DNA of 64,000 bases from Methanomassiliicoccus sp. (GTDB lineage Archaea > Thermoplasmatota > Thermoplasmata > Methanomassiliicoccales > Methanomassiliicoccaceae). The stretch's first letter is position 1, and every line of letters starts with the position of its first letter. The DNA is taken from positions 1 through 64,000 of the forward strand of contig JADFDJ010000008.1 of the NCBI GenBank assembly GCA_018262895.1, in the 5' to 3' direction. Of the stretch, positions 25,642-34,939 are shown piece by piece. The notes under the pieces were generated by a model. That model had not been told where the DNA came from, ran no database searches, and was given only the letters and a program-made list of their open reading frames with translations. Both the position numbers and the translations under genes were made by a program.

Positions 25642-26738
25642 GCTCTCCTGAAGGCTCTGTCATCATCAGGGAAGGTTCTACTGAGCTATACGTTCCCGAG
25701 CTGCATTCCAACAAGGGGCCGGGGAAGCGCATCGGACGAGTGTTCTTCAATGACCAGATGTCGTTCAACCGTGACGTCTCGGTAATGCTCCTGGCATCCT
25801 CTCCCAAGGTAAGGACGGCCCTGGACGCTATGGCCGCCACCGGTGTGAGGGCCATCCGCATCGCTAACGAGGCCCGGCCGGATGTTCACATGGTCGCCAA
25901 TGACAAGGACGCTGAGGCCTGCGCATACATCGAGGCGAACGCGGACCTGAACTCCACGGGCAACGTGGAGGCTTCCAACGAGGACCTCCGCTGCCTGTTG
26001 GCGAAACGTGTCTTTGATTACATCGACCTCGATCCCTTCGGCACGCCGGTACCGTTCGTGCCCGCGGTCCTTCAGGGACTGAAGAGGTCCGGGATGGCGG
26101 GCATAACGGCCACGGACACGGCTCCCCTGGCAGGTACCTATCCCAAGAAATGCGCCCGCCGCTACGGTGCTTTCTCCCAGCGAAGCCCCTTCGGGCATGA
26201 GACCGGACTGCGCATCCTCATCGGCCACATCGCCAGGGAGGCGGCCAAGGAGGACAAGGGCCTGGATACGGTCCTATCCTACTACGCGGACCACTACATG
26301 CGCACCTTCGTACGAATGAGGGAGGGCGGGGCCGAGGCCGATCGCACATTGGAGAGGCTGGGATTCATCGATTACGATCCAGGGACAGGCTGCCGGACCG
26401 TGTCCCCCGAGAGATCGTCTGCCCGCTCCATAGGACCCCTGTGGCTTGGCCCTCTTCACGACCACGAGACGCTGGACAGCATGAGGGCAGGCGAGGGGCT
26501 GCACAGGCGCTCGCGGTGCGAGAAATACCTCGAGCTTTGGAGGGGGGAGCTGGAGGTCCCCTTCTTCTACGACAACGACGAGCTGGCATCATTGTCCAGG
26601 ACGTCGCCCCGGCCGTTGGGAGCGGTCCTTGAGGCCCTGGGGGCCTGCGGCAGGGTGTCACGCACGCATTTCTCGCCGACGGGCATCCGCACAGAGCTCT
26701 CCTACAGGGAGGTGCTCGATATTTATAAGACTATATAA
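25638..26738 (+). CDS. trm1: tRNA (guanine26-N2)-dimethyltransferase Trm1
   Basis: S-adenosylmethionine enzyme of 366 aa making m2,2G26 in tRNA. The AdoMet pocket AMAATGVRAIR and the catalytic DLDPFGTPVPFV motif are complete. A DTAPLAGTYPKKCARRYG segment, typical of Trm1, follows. Starts at GTG in a GTGA overlap with the preceding NTPase stop, so translation is coupled. The coupling is an operon feature and does not by itself show a shared pathway. Confidence 0.95.
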   Translation: MSSPEGSVIIREGSTELYVPELHSNKGPGKRIGRVFFNDQMSFNRDVSVMLLASSPKVRTALDAMAATGVRAIRIANEARPDVHMVANDKDAEACAYIEANADLNSTGNVEASNEDLRCLLAKRVFDYIDLDPFGTPVPFVPAVLQGLKRSGMAGITATDTAPLAGTYPKKCARRYGAFSQRSPFGHETGLRILIGHIAREAAKEDKGLDTVLSYYADHYMRTFVRMREGGAEADRTLERLGFIDYDPGTGCRTVSPERSSARSIGPLWLGPLHDHETLDSMRAGEGLHRRSRCEKYLELWRGELEVPFFYDNDELASLSRTSPRPLGAVLEALGACGRVSRTHFSPTGIRTELSYREVLDIYKTI

Positions 26739-26800
26739 GATATATGTGACGAAACAATTAAAATACTTCGTTCTACTGACGTAATCCCGCTGGTGGACCG

Positions 26801-28108
26801 ATGCCAACGCTTGCTGTTATAGGTTCTCAATGGGGAGATGAGGGAAAGGGAAAGATCACTGACTACTTGGCCGAGGATGCCGACATGGTGGTCAGATACC
26901 AAGGCGGAGCCAATGCTGGCCACACCATCAAGGTGGGGGATGAGGTGTTCGCCCTTCATATCCTGCCCTCTGGGATCATACGCGAGGGCGTGACCTCGGT
27001 CATCGGTAACGGCGTGGTCATCGACTGCGAGGAGCTGCTCGTGGAGATGGAGGCCATCAGGAAGACGGGGCGGAGCGGCAGCGGTCTCATCATCTCCGAT
27101 CGCGCCAACGTTGTCCTTCCCTACCACCGGCTGCTCGACGGTGCTGAGGAGAGGAGCCGGGGGTCGAAGGGAGTGGGTACCACCGGCCGGGGCATAGGGC
27201 CGTGCTATTCGGACAAGGTCGCACGGGCCGGAATACGGATGGGGGACCTCCAGGACGAGGCCTACCTCAGAGAGAGGCTGGACATGATCTTCCCCCTGAA
27301 GGAAAGGCTGGCCAACGCTTTGGGCACAAAGCTGGAGCAGGACCGGTTCGCCATCCTCCGCTCGCTGCTGGAGTATGGGAGGATCTTCGGCCCCTATGTG
27401 CGGGATACATCGGTTATTGTGAACTCCGCCATCGAGCAGGGGGCCAAGGTCCTTTTCGAGGGGGCCCAGGGCACGATGCTGGACATAGACCATGGCACCT
27501 ATCCATACGTTACATCCTCAAGCTGCACCGCGGGGGGCATATGCTCCGGTGCGGGAGTGCCTCCCTCGGCCATCGGCGATGTGGTAGGGGTAACCAAGGC
27601 GTACACCACCAGGGTGGGGGCGGGTCCTTTCGTCACCGAGCTACATGACGAGATGGGAGCACGCCTCCAGAGCGTGGGGGGAGAGTTCGGAACTACCACC
27701 GGAAGGCCCCGCCGCTGCGGCTGGCTGGACCTTGTGGTCGTCCGGCATGCCTGCCGGCTGAGCGGAGTGACCTCGCTGGCCATGACCAAGGTGGACGTCC
27801 TCAATGACATCCCCGTGATAAAGGTCTGCGTGGCCTACGATATCGACGGGGAGATCGTGCAGGACTTTCCGGGATCGGTGACCAAGCTCGCCCGCGCCAA
27901 GCCGGTCTACGAAGAGGTGGACGGCTGGGCTGGCTGGGGAGGGGACACCGCGGCAATGTGCAGGAAGGGGTACTCGGCCCTGCCCCGCAACCTCCGCAAG
28001 TTCATGGACATCATCACCACCAACACGGGGACGCCTATCGGCATCATCTCACTGGGGAAGGGAAGGGACGAGACCATAGACCTGCGCAAAAGGCGCTGGT
28101 CGACCTGA
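26801..28108 (+). CDS. purA: Adenylosuccinate synthetase
   Basis: GTP-dependent enzyme of 435 aa joining IMP and aspartate in AMP synthesis. The N-terminal loop SQWGDEGKGK, GGANAGHT, the GTTGRGIGPCY loop and FEGAQGTMLDIDHGTYPYVTSS (given as family block) are present. TTTGRPRRCGWLD binds substrate near residue 303. It is full length, like bacterial forms and longer than some archaeal PurA. It has its own promoter (TTAAAATAC, about 26759-26767) and converges on the UbiD gene with 4 nt between ends. Confidence 0.96.
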   Translation: MPTLAVIGSQWGDEGKGKITDYLAEDADMVVRYQGGANAGHTIKVGDEVFALHILPSGIIREGVTSVIGNGVVIDCEELLVEMEAIRKTGRSGSGLIISDRANVVLPYHRLLDGAEERSRGSKGVGTTGRGIGPCYSDKVARAGIRMGDLQDEAYLRERLDMIFPLKERLANALGTKLEQDRFAILRSLLEYGRIFGPYVRDTSVIVNSAIEQGAKVLFEGAQGTMLDIDHGTYPYVTSSSCTAGGICSGAGVPPSAIGDVVGVTKAYTTRVGAGPFVTELHDEMGARLQSVGGEFGTTTGRPRRCGWLDLVVVRHACRLSGVTSLAMTKVDVLNDIPVIKVCVAYDIDGEIVQDFPGSVTKLARAKPVYEEVDGWAGWGGDTAAMCRKGYSALPRNLRKFMDIITTNTGTPIGIISLGKGRDETIDLRKRRWST

Positions 28109-28112
28109 GCCT

Positions 28113-29375
28113 TCACAGAACGGCGCGGTCGAACCCCTTGGCCCCGAAGGGCTTGGTGGCATCAATGGCCATCTTCGATGTCGTCCCCTCGGCCGAGGGA
28201 TCGAGGGACGAACCTGCAGCGTTGTTGATCACCAGAAGGGAGCGGGATGCCTGGAACCGGGTCGCCTCGGCCCATTCCACCTGGCGGTCGTCGAATATGT
28301 CGATGTCCTCGTCCACTATGGTGACCTTCTTCATGGACGGGTGACCGGAGAACGCGGCTAGGGCGGCGTTGATGCCGTCACCCTCCTTGTTCTTGGTTAT
28401 GGACACGACACCATTTAGCCAGCAGCATCCGCCCTCGGTGAGGCGGACGCCGTGGACACGCGGGACCACCTGGCTGACGGTACGGTAGATTATGGGCTCA
28501 CGTGGCAGGCCCATCATCAGGTAATGCTCGTACCCGCCAGGAAGCAGGAGATGGAACAGAGGGTCCTTCCTCAGGTAGAGCCTGTCCACCTCGAACACCG
28601 GCGCCGGACGCACCGAATCGTACGTACCGGTGATGTCCATGAAAGGCCCCTCGTCGACCATACGAGATGTGATGCGCCCCTCGAACACGATCTCCGACTG
28701 CGCTGGCACCAGCAGGCCGTTGTTGAGCTTGGCGACATCAAGGGGCGAGCCCAGCGTACTCTCCTTCAGGGCGGAGGCGATGTGCATCTCATCGGTGCCG
28801 TAGTCGGTGGATGTGGCCGCCGCCAGCAGTATTGGCGGGCACAGGCCCATGCAGAATGCCACCGGGAGGTCCCTGCCCTTGGCCTGCGCTCCCTTCCACA
28901 TCGTGTACAGGTGCCGGGGGACCAGCCTGAGGGCGAAGGAGCGCTTGTCCAGCAGGTACATGCGGTGGAAGGACACGTTGCGCTTGCCCTCGAACTCGGC
29001 GACGGCCACCGCCGAGGTGATGTAGCGGCCCTGGTCCCCAGGGAAGTACTTGGGTATGGGCAGCGAGGTCAGATCGAACTCCTGCCTGACATCGTCCATG
29101 AACGGGGCGTCCCCCACCTGCTTCGGCGGAGCGGGGTGGGCCATGGCCTCCAGCATCATGGGGATGAGCTGTTCTTTCTTGATCTGCATGGCCTCGGCGA
29201 TCCTCTCCCGGGTGGACCACAGGTTACCGGCTGCACGCATGCCATGGAGCTTAGAGAACAGGACAGGGCGGGTCTGGTCTTCCATCAGTATCCTGGAGAC
29301 CTCGAGGTCCAGGGAAACGTCCTCATCGACCTTGACCACGTCCCTCATCTTTGCTAGAAGATCACGCAGGGCCAT
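28113..29375 (-). CDS. UbiD-family decarboxylase, probable anhydromevalonate phosphate decarboxylase
   Basis: Prenyl-FMN-dependent decarboxylase of 420 aa. Archaeal members of this size are the anhydromevalonate phosphate decarboxylase of the modified mevalonate pathway to isoprenoid lipids. The VDEGPFMDITGTYD block with the catalytic Glu, GRYITSAVAVAE and the ATSTDYGTDEMHIA region are seen. The UbiX partner is not in the window. The ATG at 29375 lies 25 nt after the TATA box (29394-29404), so the message is probably leaderless. The pathway role is inferred from archaeal precedent. Confidence 0.85.
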   Translation of the reverse strand: MALRDLLAKMRDVVKVDEDVSLDLEVSRILMEDQTRPVLFSKLHGMRAAGNLWSTRERIAEAMQIKKEQLIPMMLEAMAHPAPPKQVGDAPFMDDVRQEFDLTSLPIPKYFPGDQGRYITSAVAVAEFEGKRNVSFHRMYLLDKRSFALRLVPRHLYTMWKGAQAKGRDLPVAFCMGLCPPILLAAATSTDYGTDEMHIASALKESTLGSPLDVAKLNNGLLVPAQSEIVFEGRITSRMVDEGPFMDITGTYDSVRPAPVFEVDRLYLRKDPLFHLLLPGGYEHYLMMGLPREPIIYRTVSQVVPRVHGVRLTEGGCCWLNGVVSITKNKEGDGINAALAAFSGHPSMKKVTIVDEDIDIFDDRQVEWAEATRFQASRSLLVINNAAGSSLDPSAEGTTSKMAIDATKPFGAKGFDRAVL

Positions 29376-29393
29376 GCCTGGTAATCGTGCATG

Positions 29394-29447
29394 ACAATAT
29401 AATAATGGATGGTAGTCTGAGGCGAGACCTCCAATCATTTATTTATC
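29394..29447. promoter_or_regulatory. Divergent promoters of the ubiD-like and hydrolase genes
   Basis: Minus strand: CATTATTATATTG (29394-29406), placed for a leaderless start at 29375. Plus strand: TTTATTTATC (29438-29447), 50 nt before the hydrolase ATG. The hydrolase leader contains a small CGGCC-atc-GGCCG hairpin (about 29454-29466). Confidence 0.5.
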
Positions 29448-29494
29448 ACTTCCCGGCCATCGGCCGGATGCAGCCAATTGTGTGATTTGAGACT

Positions 29495-30190
29495 ATGAAC
29501 ATCGAGAGAGTAGAGATCAAAGGCCGCGGTTTCCAGGTACCGGGCATCCTCGTCTCACCTGCCTCACCCAAGGGTGCAGCGGTGATCGCCCACGGCTACG
29601 GCGGCTGCAAGGAGGAGCTGCTGGGCCTGGCCTGGAGGGTCGCCGAGCATGGCCTGGCGGCGTGCACCATCGACCTGCGGGGACATGGGGAACACCAGCT
29701 GACAATGGATGACGAGTTCCTCGCGGACATGGAGGCCACGATACGATACTGCCGCACGTTCGGGAAGGTGGTGGCCATTGGCCACTCCCTTGGAGGCCGC
29801 CTCGCCTTGCTGAGCGATGCCGACTATGCGATCGGTATCTCGCCTCCGCTTGATCCAGACTATTGCGCCAGGACCCGTGAGCTGCTGCACAAGGTCAGGA
29901 GCTACCGCGTCAAGCAGGAGCGCCCCAGCGCGGTGTTCGATTACCTCAAGAGCCTTCCGGCAACCGGCAGCGATCGATCTGGACGCACCCTGATCATCTA
30001 TGGTTCGAGGGACGTGGCGGAGATCGTGGACTCCTGCAACGATCTCAGGGCCAAGGGGGGGAACGTACTCCGCATCGAGGAGGCCCGGCATGGGGACACG
30101 CATCAGTTGGAGAGCACCTTCTCTGCCATCGCGAACCAGCTGGCAAAGTGGTTCGAGGGCAGGGGGAATTACGCGACAGAACGCTCATAA
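29495..30190 (+). CDS. Alpha/beta hydrolase
   Basis: 231-aa hydrolase of the serine-aminopeptidase/S9-like group. The oxyanion-hole HGYGG is at 33-37, the nucleophile elbow GHSLGGR puts Ser98 in place, a YGSRDVAEIVD acid turn is near residue 168 and ARHGDTHQL gives the catalytic His near 195. The substrate is unknown; esters, lactones or peptides are all possible. The end lies 24 nt from the cupin gene start on the same strand, so the two may be co-transcribed. Confidence 0.85.
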   Translation: MNIERVEIKGRGFQVPGILVSPASPKGAAVIAHGYGGCKEELLGLAWRVAEHGLAACTIDLRGHGEHQLTMDDEFLADMEATIRYCRTFGKVVAIGHSLGGRLALLSDADYAIGISPPLDPDYCARTRELLHKVRSYRVKQERPSAVFDYLKSLPATGSDRSGRTLIIYGSRDVAEIVDSCNDLRAKGGNVLRIEEARHGDTHQLESTFSAIANQLAKWFEGRGNYATERS

Positions 30191-30213
30191 CGCACGGTGT
30201 CGATAGGGCACAC

Positions 30214-30546
30214 ATGTTCATCCCCTGTAGCGGGACCAAGACCCACGACGCGTTGCCCGGCGTGGTGAGGCGGCAGGCAGCGGTGGCCAAGGGCGTCCAG
30301 CTGATCGAGTTCAGAATGAGCAGGGGTGCGGTCATTCCCTGGCATGACCATGTCAACGAGCAGGTGGGCATGGTGGTCAGCGGAAGAATCGTTCTGACGA
30401 TCGGCAAGGATGCCATGACCCTCGGCCCAGGTGACGGCTACGTGATTCCGTCGGGCGTGGAGCATACCGTCGAGGTGCTCGAGGACTCCGTGGCCCTGGA
30501 CGTGTTCTCCCCGCCCCGCGATGACTACCGGGACCTTATCCAATGA
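30214..30546 (+). CDS. Small cupin-domain protein
   Basis: 110-aa single cupin barrel. Motif 1 is IPWHDHVNEQVGMVVSG with metal ligands His, His and Glu-equivalent; motif 2 is GDGYVIPSGVEHTV with the closing His. Such stand-alone cupins bind metal and act as isomerases, dioxygenases or sugar epimerases; this one cannot be assigned. I chose ATG 30214 since the longer frame overlaps the hydrolase gene. Confidence 0.8.
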   Translation: MFIPCSGTKTHDALPGVVRRQAAVAKGVQLIEFRMSRGAVIPWHDHVNEQVGMVVSGRIVLTIGKDAMTLGPGDGYVIPSGVEHTVEVLEDSVALDVFSPPRDDYRDLIQ

Positions 30547-30653
30547 TCCGCGCCGCATGGGCGGGCCAGTGAGGGGGTCATCCCGTGAACGAGGCTCTCT
30601 GGACCAATCCTAGGTGCGAAAGGTAGAATAACGGGTTGTCCGATGGCCGAACA

Positions 30654-32336
30654 ATGTCCGCCGATCTCCGAGAGGTCATCAGGAAGTATGCGCTCCAGAA
30701 CGCCGCTCTTTACGGGGGCAAGGCCAATCCCAAGGCCGTTATGGGTAAGGTGCTGGCCGAGCTGCCAGCGTTGCGCTCCCGGGCCAAGGAGGTCGCGGCG
30801 ACGGCGGACGAGGTGTGCCGAGAGATAGCCAGCCTTCCGGTCGATGAGGTGCGCAGCCTCGCCGAAGCTTCGGATCCTGACCTGTTCAAGAAGACCAAGA
30901 CAGAGAGGAAGCACGAGCTTCCGGAGCTGCCGGGAGCGGTCGAGGGCAAGGTGGTCATGCGCGTGGCACCGGGGCCATCGGGGCCGCTACATCTTGGCCA
31001 CACCCGGGTCTCCATCCTCAATGACGAGTACGTGAGGAGGTACAAGGGCAAGTACATCGACAGGATCGAGGACACCAACCCTGACAAGATCGATCCCGAT
31101 GCCTACAAGATGATACCAGAGGACCTGAAGTGGCTGGGCGTGGAGGTCCACGAGACGGTGATCCAATCGGAGCGTTTCGAGCTCTACTATGACGTCGCCC
31201 GCCAGCTGATCGACAGGGGTAAGGCGTACATCTGTACCTGCGAGGCCGAAGCTTGGAGGGAGATGAAGGAGAAGGGTCAGGCGTGCCCCCATCGCGAACA
31301 GAGCCCCGAGGAGGGCCAAGAGCTCCTGGACAGGATGCTGTCGCACTCCTTTGGAGAGGAGGAGGCGGTACTGGTGGTGAAGACCGATCTCGCGCACCCC
31401 AATCCTGCCATCAGGGACTTCATCGGCCTCCGCATCGTGGACTCCGTACTCCACCCCCGCACCGGGGACCGTTACACCGTCTACCCCATGATGAACTTCT
31501 CCGTGGCCGTGGACGATCACTTCCTGGGGCTCACCCATGTCATCCGGGGCAAGGACCACCTTAACAACACCCTGCGCCAGGAGTACATCTTCGATTACTT
31601 CGGGTGGAAGAAGCCGTGGTACCACCACTACGGTCTGGTGCAGATACCTGACGCCATCCTGAAGACCTCCACCGTGCGCCAGGGCATACTGAGGGGGGAG
31701 TACGCCGGCTGGGACGACGTGCGGCTGGGAACGGTCCGGGCGATGGCCAAGAGGGGCATACAGGCCGAGGCTATCCGCCGATACTGGATCGATGTGGGCA
31801 TGAAGGAGGTGGACATCGAGTTCGCCTGGGACAACCTCTTCGCCTTCAACAAGCAGATCATCGACCCGGTAGCCTCCAGGTACTTCTTCGTGTGGGACCC
31901 TCAGGTGCTGGAGATAACGGGAACGGACCGCATCGAGGCCCACTCGCCTATTCACCCCGACCACCCCGAGCGGGGGACCAGGGACCATGTCCTCCTCCCA
32001 CCCATAAGGGTATACCTCACCGCGGAGGACCTGGCAGGGTTCAAGGAGAGGGGTACCGTGCGCCTCAAGGACCTGTGCAACCTCCGGTGGGAGGACGGTC
32101 GAGGGGTGTACACGGGCAACGACCACAACGTGCTCAGGGAGGGGGTAAAGATAGCCCACTGGGCACCCTGCGACGGGATGAAAGGGGAGGTCCACATGCC
32201 TGACGGTACGGTGAGATCGGGCATCATGGAGAGGATACCATGCGAGGAGACGGACAAGGTGGTGCAGTTCGAGAGGTTCGGGTTCTCGCGCATCGAGTCC
32301 CTCTCCCCCAGGGTGGTCGCCTACTTCACCCAGTGA
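30654..32336 (+). CDS. gltX: Glutamyl-tRNA synthetase (archaeal/GlnRS-like)
   Basis: Class I synthetase of 560 aa. The archaeal N-terminal helical extension (1-90) is followed by the HIGH motif PSGPLHLGHTR. The KMSKS loop is replaced by LKTSTVRQG as in other archaeal GluRS. The C-terminal half is the beta-barrel anticodon domain of the GlnRS-like group. In archaea the enzyme is non-discriminating and also makes Glu-tRNA-Gln for GatDE. ATG 30654 (MSADLREVIRKYAL) begins the conserved region; an upstream TTG is rejected. Confidence 0.95.
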   Translation: MSADLREVIRKYALQNAALYGGKANPKAVMGKVLAELPALRSRAKEVAATADEVCREIASLPVDEVRSLAEASDPDLFKKTKTERKHELPELPGAVEGKVVMRVAPGPSGPLHLGHTRVSILNDEYVRRYKGKYIDRIEDTNPDKIDPDAYKMIPEDLKWLGVEVHETVIQSERFELYYDVARQLIDRGKAYICTCEAEAWREMKEKGQACPHREQSPEEGQELLDRMLSHSFGEEEAVLVVKTDLAHPNPAIRDFIGLRIVDSVLHPRTGDRYTVYPMMNFSVAVDDHFLGLTHVIRGKDHLNNTLRQEYIFDYFGWKKPWYHHYGLVQIPDAILKTSTVRQGILRGEYAGWDDVRLGTVRAMAKRGIQAEAIRRYWIDVGMKEVDIEFAWDNLFAFNKQIIDPVASRYFFVWDPQVLEITGTDRIEAHSPIHPDHPERGTRDHVLLPPIRVYLTAEDLAGFKERGTVRLKDLCNLRWEDGRGVYTGNDHNVLREGVKIAHWAPCDGMKGEVHMPDGTVRSGIMERIPCEETDKVVQFERFGFSRIESLSPRVVAYFTQ

Positions 32337-32348
32337 TGCGCACCTGGT

Positions 32349-32984
32349 TCATATGAGGCCTGTGGACTGCAGTGTGGACCACATCAGGCTCACGCTGAGG
32401 TAGGTCAGGAAGATGCCGCACACCACCTCGATCAGCTGGAAGGCCCTTGGAGTTACGAACCGGCGCCCTACGCTGACCACGTAGGCGAAGAGGAAGCACC
32501 ACGCCACCGCTGCGGCCTCGAAGCCCAGCATGAAGACCACATAGTGCATCAGCTGAGGCTCAGGTGCCATCAGGGATATGGTGGTGGCCCCGATGCCAAG
32601 CCAGAAGGCGGCCTGGAAAGGGTTGCCTATCGATATTATGGCGCCGGTCAGGCAATCCCCTCTGCTCCCGCCCCCTCTCTCCTCGGGCAAACCGCCCTTT
32701 CTGGCCTCCTTGAAGGCGGACCACGCCAGGTAGAGCATGAAGCTGCCTCCCAGGATCCCTAGCCCGAGCTGCATGAGGACACCTTCGAACAGGAATGCCA
32801 GGCCGAACAGCGCGATGAACACCCACAGCGTATCGCCGATGATGGCGCCGATCTGGACCATCAGGGCGGGACGGAAACCTCCCTGCACACCTCTCCTAAG
32901 GGCTTCGGCCGTCAACGCCCCGGGAATGGCGCAGAAGATGATCTCCATTATGAACGCGGTGAGGAAGATCAGCTCCATCTCCAT
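32349..32984 (-). CDS. LysE-family exporter (second copy)
   Basis: Six-helix LysE/RhtB-like exporter of about 211 aa. The N-terminus has the family PGALTAEALRRGV segment, and GNPFQAAFWLG replaces the usual NPK motif. The ATG at 32984 is chosen: the TATA box TTTTTATA at 33011-33018 predicts transcription from about 32988, which excludes the in-frame ATG at 33008. Substrate unknown. Confidence 0.85.
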   Translation of the reverse strand: MEMELIFLTAFIMEIIFCAIPGALTAEALRRGVQGGFRPALMVQIGAIIGDTLWVFIALFGLAFLFEGVLMQLGLGILGGSFMLYLAWSAFKEARKGGLPEERGGGSRGDCLTGAIISIGNPFQAAFWLGIGATTISLMAPEPQLMHYVVFMLGFEAAAVAWCFLFAYVVSVGRRFVTPRAFQLIEVVCGIFLTYLSVSLMWSTLQSTGLI

Positions 32985-33010
32985 GGTGGGGCGAGAGGGA
33001 TAGAGCACGA

Positions 33011-33018
33011 TATAAAAA
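33011..33018 (-). promoter_or_regulatory. TATA box of second LysE-family gene
   Basis: Minus-strand TTTTTATA centred 30 nt upstream of ATG 32984. It also overlaps the untranslated end of feoB, whose stop is at 33019. Confidence 0.5.
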
Positions 33019-34938
33019 CTAAGTAAGGATGAAGACCAGGTTGGCGAGACCTCCGAGCAGGAAGGCCAGTAAGATGGAGGTCACCGAGACCAGCGCCGCG
33101 TCCTTGATCCCGAACTCCTTCATAAGTGCTGCAAGGACACCTATGCACGGCATGTACGTGGCCATGACCAGGGCGAACACGAACAGCTGCTGTTCTGTGA
33201 GGACCGTGCCCAGGTCCGCCCCCACGCTCAGGGCGAAGATGACGAACAGTATCTGCAGTGCCATCTCCTTGCGCAGCACCCCGAAGATAAGGGCCACGAT
33301 GATGACCGAAGGCAAGCCCAGGAGGCCTACGGTAAGCGGGGCTAGTGGCTCCACCAGGGAGTCCAGGACGTTGTAGAGCATCAGGAACTCCAGGACGAGG
33401 CTGCCTATCAGCAGGAGGGGGAAGGCAATGACGAAGAAATCCTTGATGCGAAGCCAGGTCTTCGACAGGATATTTCGAAGCGAGGGCATCGACAGGTCAG
33501 GGATCTCGATGACAAGGCTGGGCGGCTCCTGCTTGAGCACCAGGTGGAGGATCCGGCCCAGTAGGAGTATCAGGCCCAGCAGGATGAGGTAGATGGCCGC
33601 CGCGTACAGTATGCCGGCGTGCTGGCCCACCGTACCGATGATGATCACCGTCTGAGCTGAGCAAGGCACCGCCATAACGATTATCGTCGCCAGGATGAGC
33701 CTCTCCCTCTTTGACTCCAACGTGCGCGTGGCCAGGATCGCCGGCACGTTGCAGCCCGTGCCCACCACCATGGGTATGATGGCCCTACCGTGCAGGCCGA
33801 GCCTCAGCATCAGGCCATCGAGGAGCATGACCACGCGCGGCAGGTACCCTGAGTCCTCTAAAAGGCCCAGGATAAGGTAGAACACCAGGATGTAGGGGAT
33901 GACGATGGCGATGATAGCCTGGATGGAGAGGTCTATGCCCTGGGCGATCGCCTGCCCCGGTGTGCCTCCGATCCACGATGCCAGCTGGCTGAAGAAGTCG
34001 CCCACGACAGCAGCGTAGACGTCGGCCATCAGGGTCTCCAGGAGGCCGCCGACCACCACCACGCACAGGAATATGCCCACGAGCACGGCCAGCAGGATGG
34101 GGATCCCGGTCCGTGGCCTGAGGGTCACCTCGGAGATGCGGTCCTTCAGCGTCATGTCCCTCTTCGGCAGCCAAGTGATGACCTCGCTGGCGATCTTGCC
34201 TGCCTCGCCGTAGCGGTCCCGGGCGATGTGCACCTCCACGTCCTCGAAGTGCTGCTCCCGGAACTCCTTCCGATACTGGTCGGCGAACTCCAGCACGCTG
34301 GGGCTGAACTGGCCGGTGAAGAAGTGGTTCCCTTCCAGGAGCTTGATGGAAGCGCCCCTGATGGGGTATCCGGAACCGGTGCTGACCGATCCCCCGGCTA
34401 TGTCCTCAAGGAAGGCCTCTATATGGCTGTCGTAGCGGGTGACGTACGGCGACCTGTGGACCGTGTTCGATATAACAAGCTCCATGAGCCTGTCCACGCC
34501 CTCCCCGGTGGTCGCCACCGTGGGCACCACGGGCACCATCAAGGTCTTCTCTAGGCGGTCGATGTCGATGTTGTACCGCTTCCTCGCCTGGTCCATGAAG
34601 TTAAGGGCCACGATCACCCGGTAGCCAAGCTCGATGAGCTGGAGCAGCAGGACCAATCCCTGCTCCAGCCGGGTGGCGTCCAGTACGGCGATGACGTAGT
34701 CAGGGCTCTTTTCCGCCAGCAGCTTGGTGGTCACCAGCTCGTCCTCGGTCTCCCCCGCCAGGGAATAGATGCCGGGCAGGTCATAGACGGAGATCTTCTC
34801 GCCATGGAAGGTAACCGAGGCCTCCTCGAAGGTGACCGTGGTGCCGGGGTAGTTGGCGGATATTACCCCGATGCCCGTGATGCGGCTGAAGAGCTGGGAC
34901 TTACCAACGTTGAGGTTGCCGGCCAATAGTATCTTCAA
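33019..34938 (-). CDS. feoB: Ferrous iron transporter FeoB
   Basis: 639-aa ferrous iron permease. The G domain holds G1 GNLNVGKS (7-14), G3 DLPGIYSL and G4 NFMD, then the GDI helical region. The membrane part has about eight to ten helices with two Gate repeats (the first includes GTGCNVPAILATRTL, the Cys-containing core). It starts one base after the dtxR-feoA gene ends, so iron uptake is co-expressed with its regulator. The length is typical of archaeal FeoB. It ends in TAG. Confidence 0.95.
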   Translation of the reverse strand: MKILLAGNLNVGKSQLFSRITGIGVISANYPGTTVTFEEASVTFHGEKISVYDLPGIYSLAGETEDELVTTKLLAEKSPDYVIAVLDATRLEQGLVLLLQLIELGYRVIVALNFMDQARKRYNIDIDRLEKTLMVPVVPTVATTGEGVDRLMELVISNTVHRSPYVTRYDSHIEAFLEDIAGGSVSTGSGYPIRGASIKLLEGNHFFTGQFSPSVLEFADQYRKEFREQHFEDVEVHIARDRYGEAGKIASEVITWLPKRDMTLKDRISEVTLRPRTGIPILLAVLVGIFLCVVVVGGLLETLMADVYAAVVGDFFSQLASWIGGTPGQAIAQGIDLSIQAIIAIVIPYILVFYLILGLLEDSGYLPRVVMLLDGLMLRLGLHGRAIIPMVVGTGCNVPAILATRTLESKRERLILATIIVMAVPCSAQTVIIIGTVGQHAGILYAAAIYLILLGLILLLGRILHLVLKQEPPSLVIEIPDLSMPSLRNILSKTWLRIKDFFVIAFPLLLIGSLVLEFLMLYNVLDSLVEPLAPLTVGLLGLPSVIIVALIFGVLRKEMALQILFVIFALSVGADLGTVLTEQQLFVFALVMATYMPCIGVLAALMKEFGIKDAALVSVTSILLAFLLGGLANLVFILT

Positions 34939-34939
34939 C

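Noticed and set aside
30987-32195. Long minus-strand frame opposite gltX
   Set aside because: Same shadow effect as above; gltX is a clear full-length gene.
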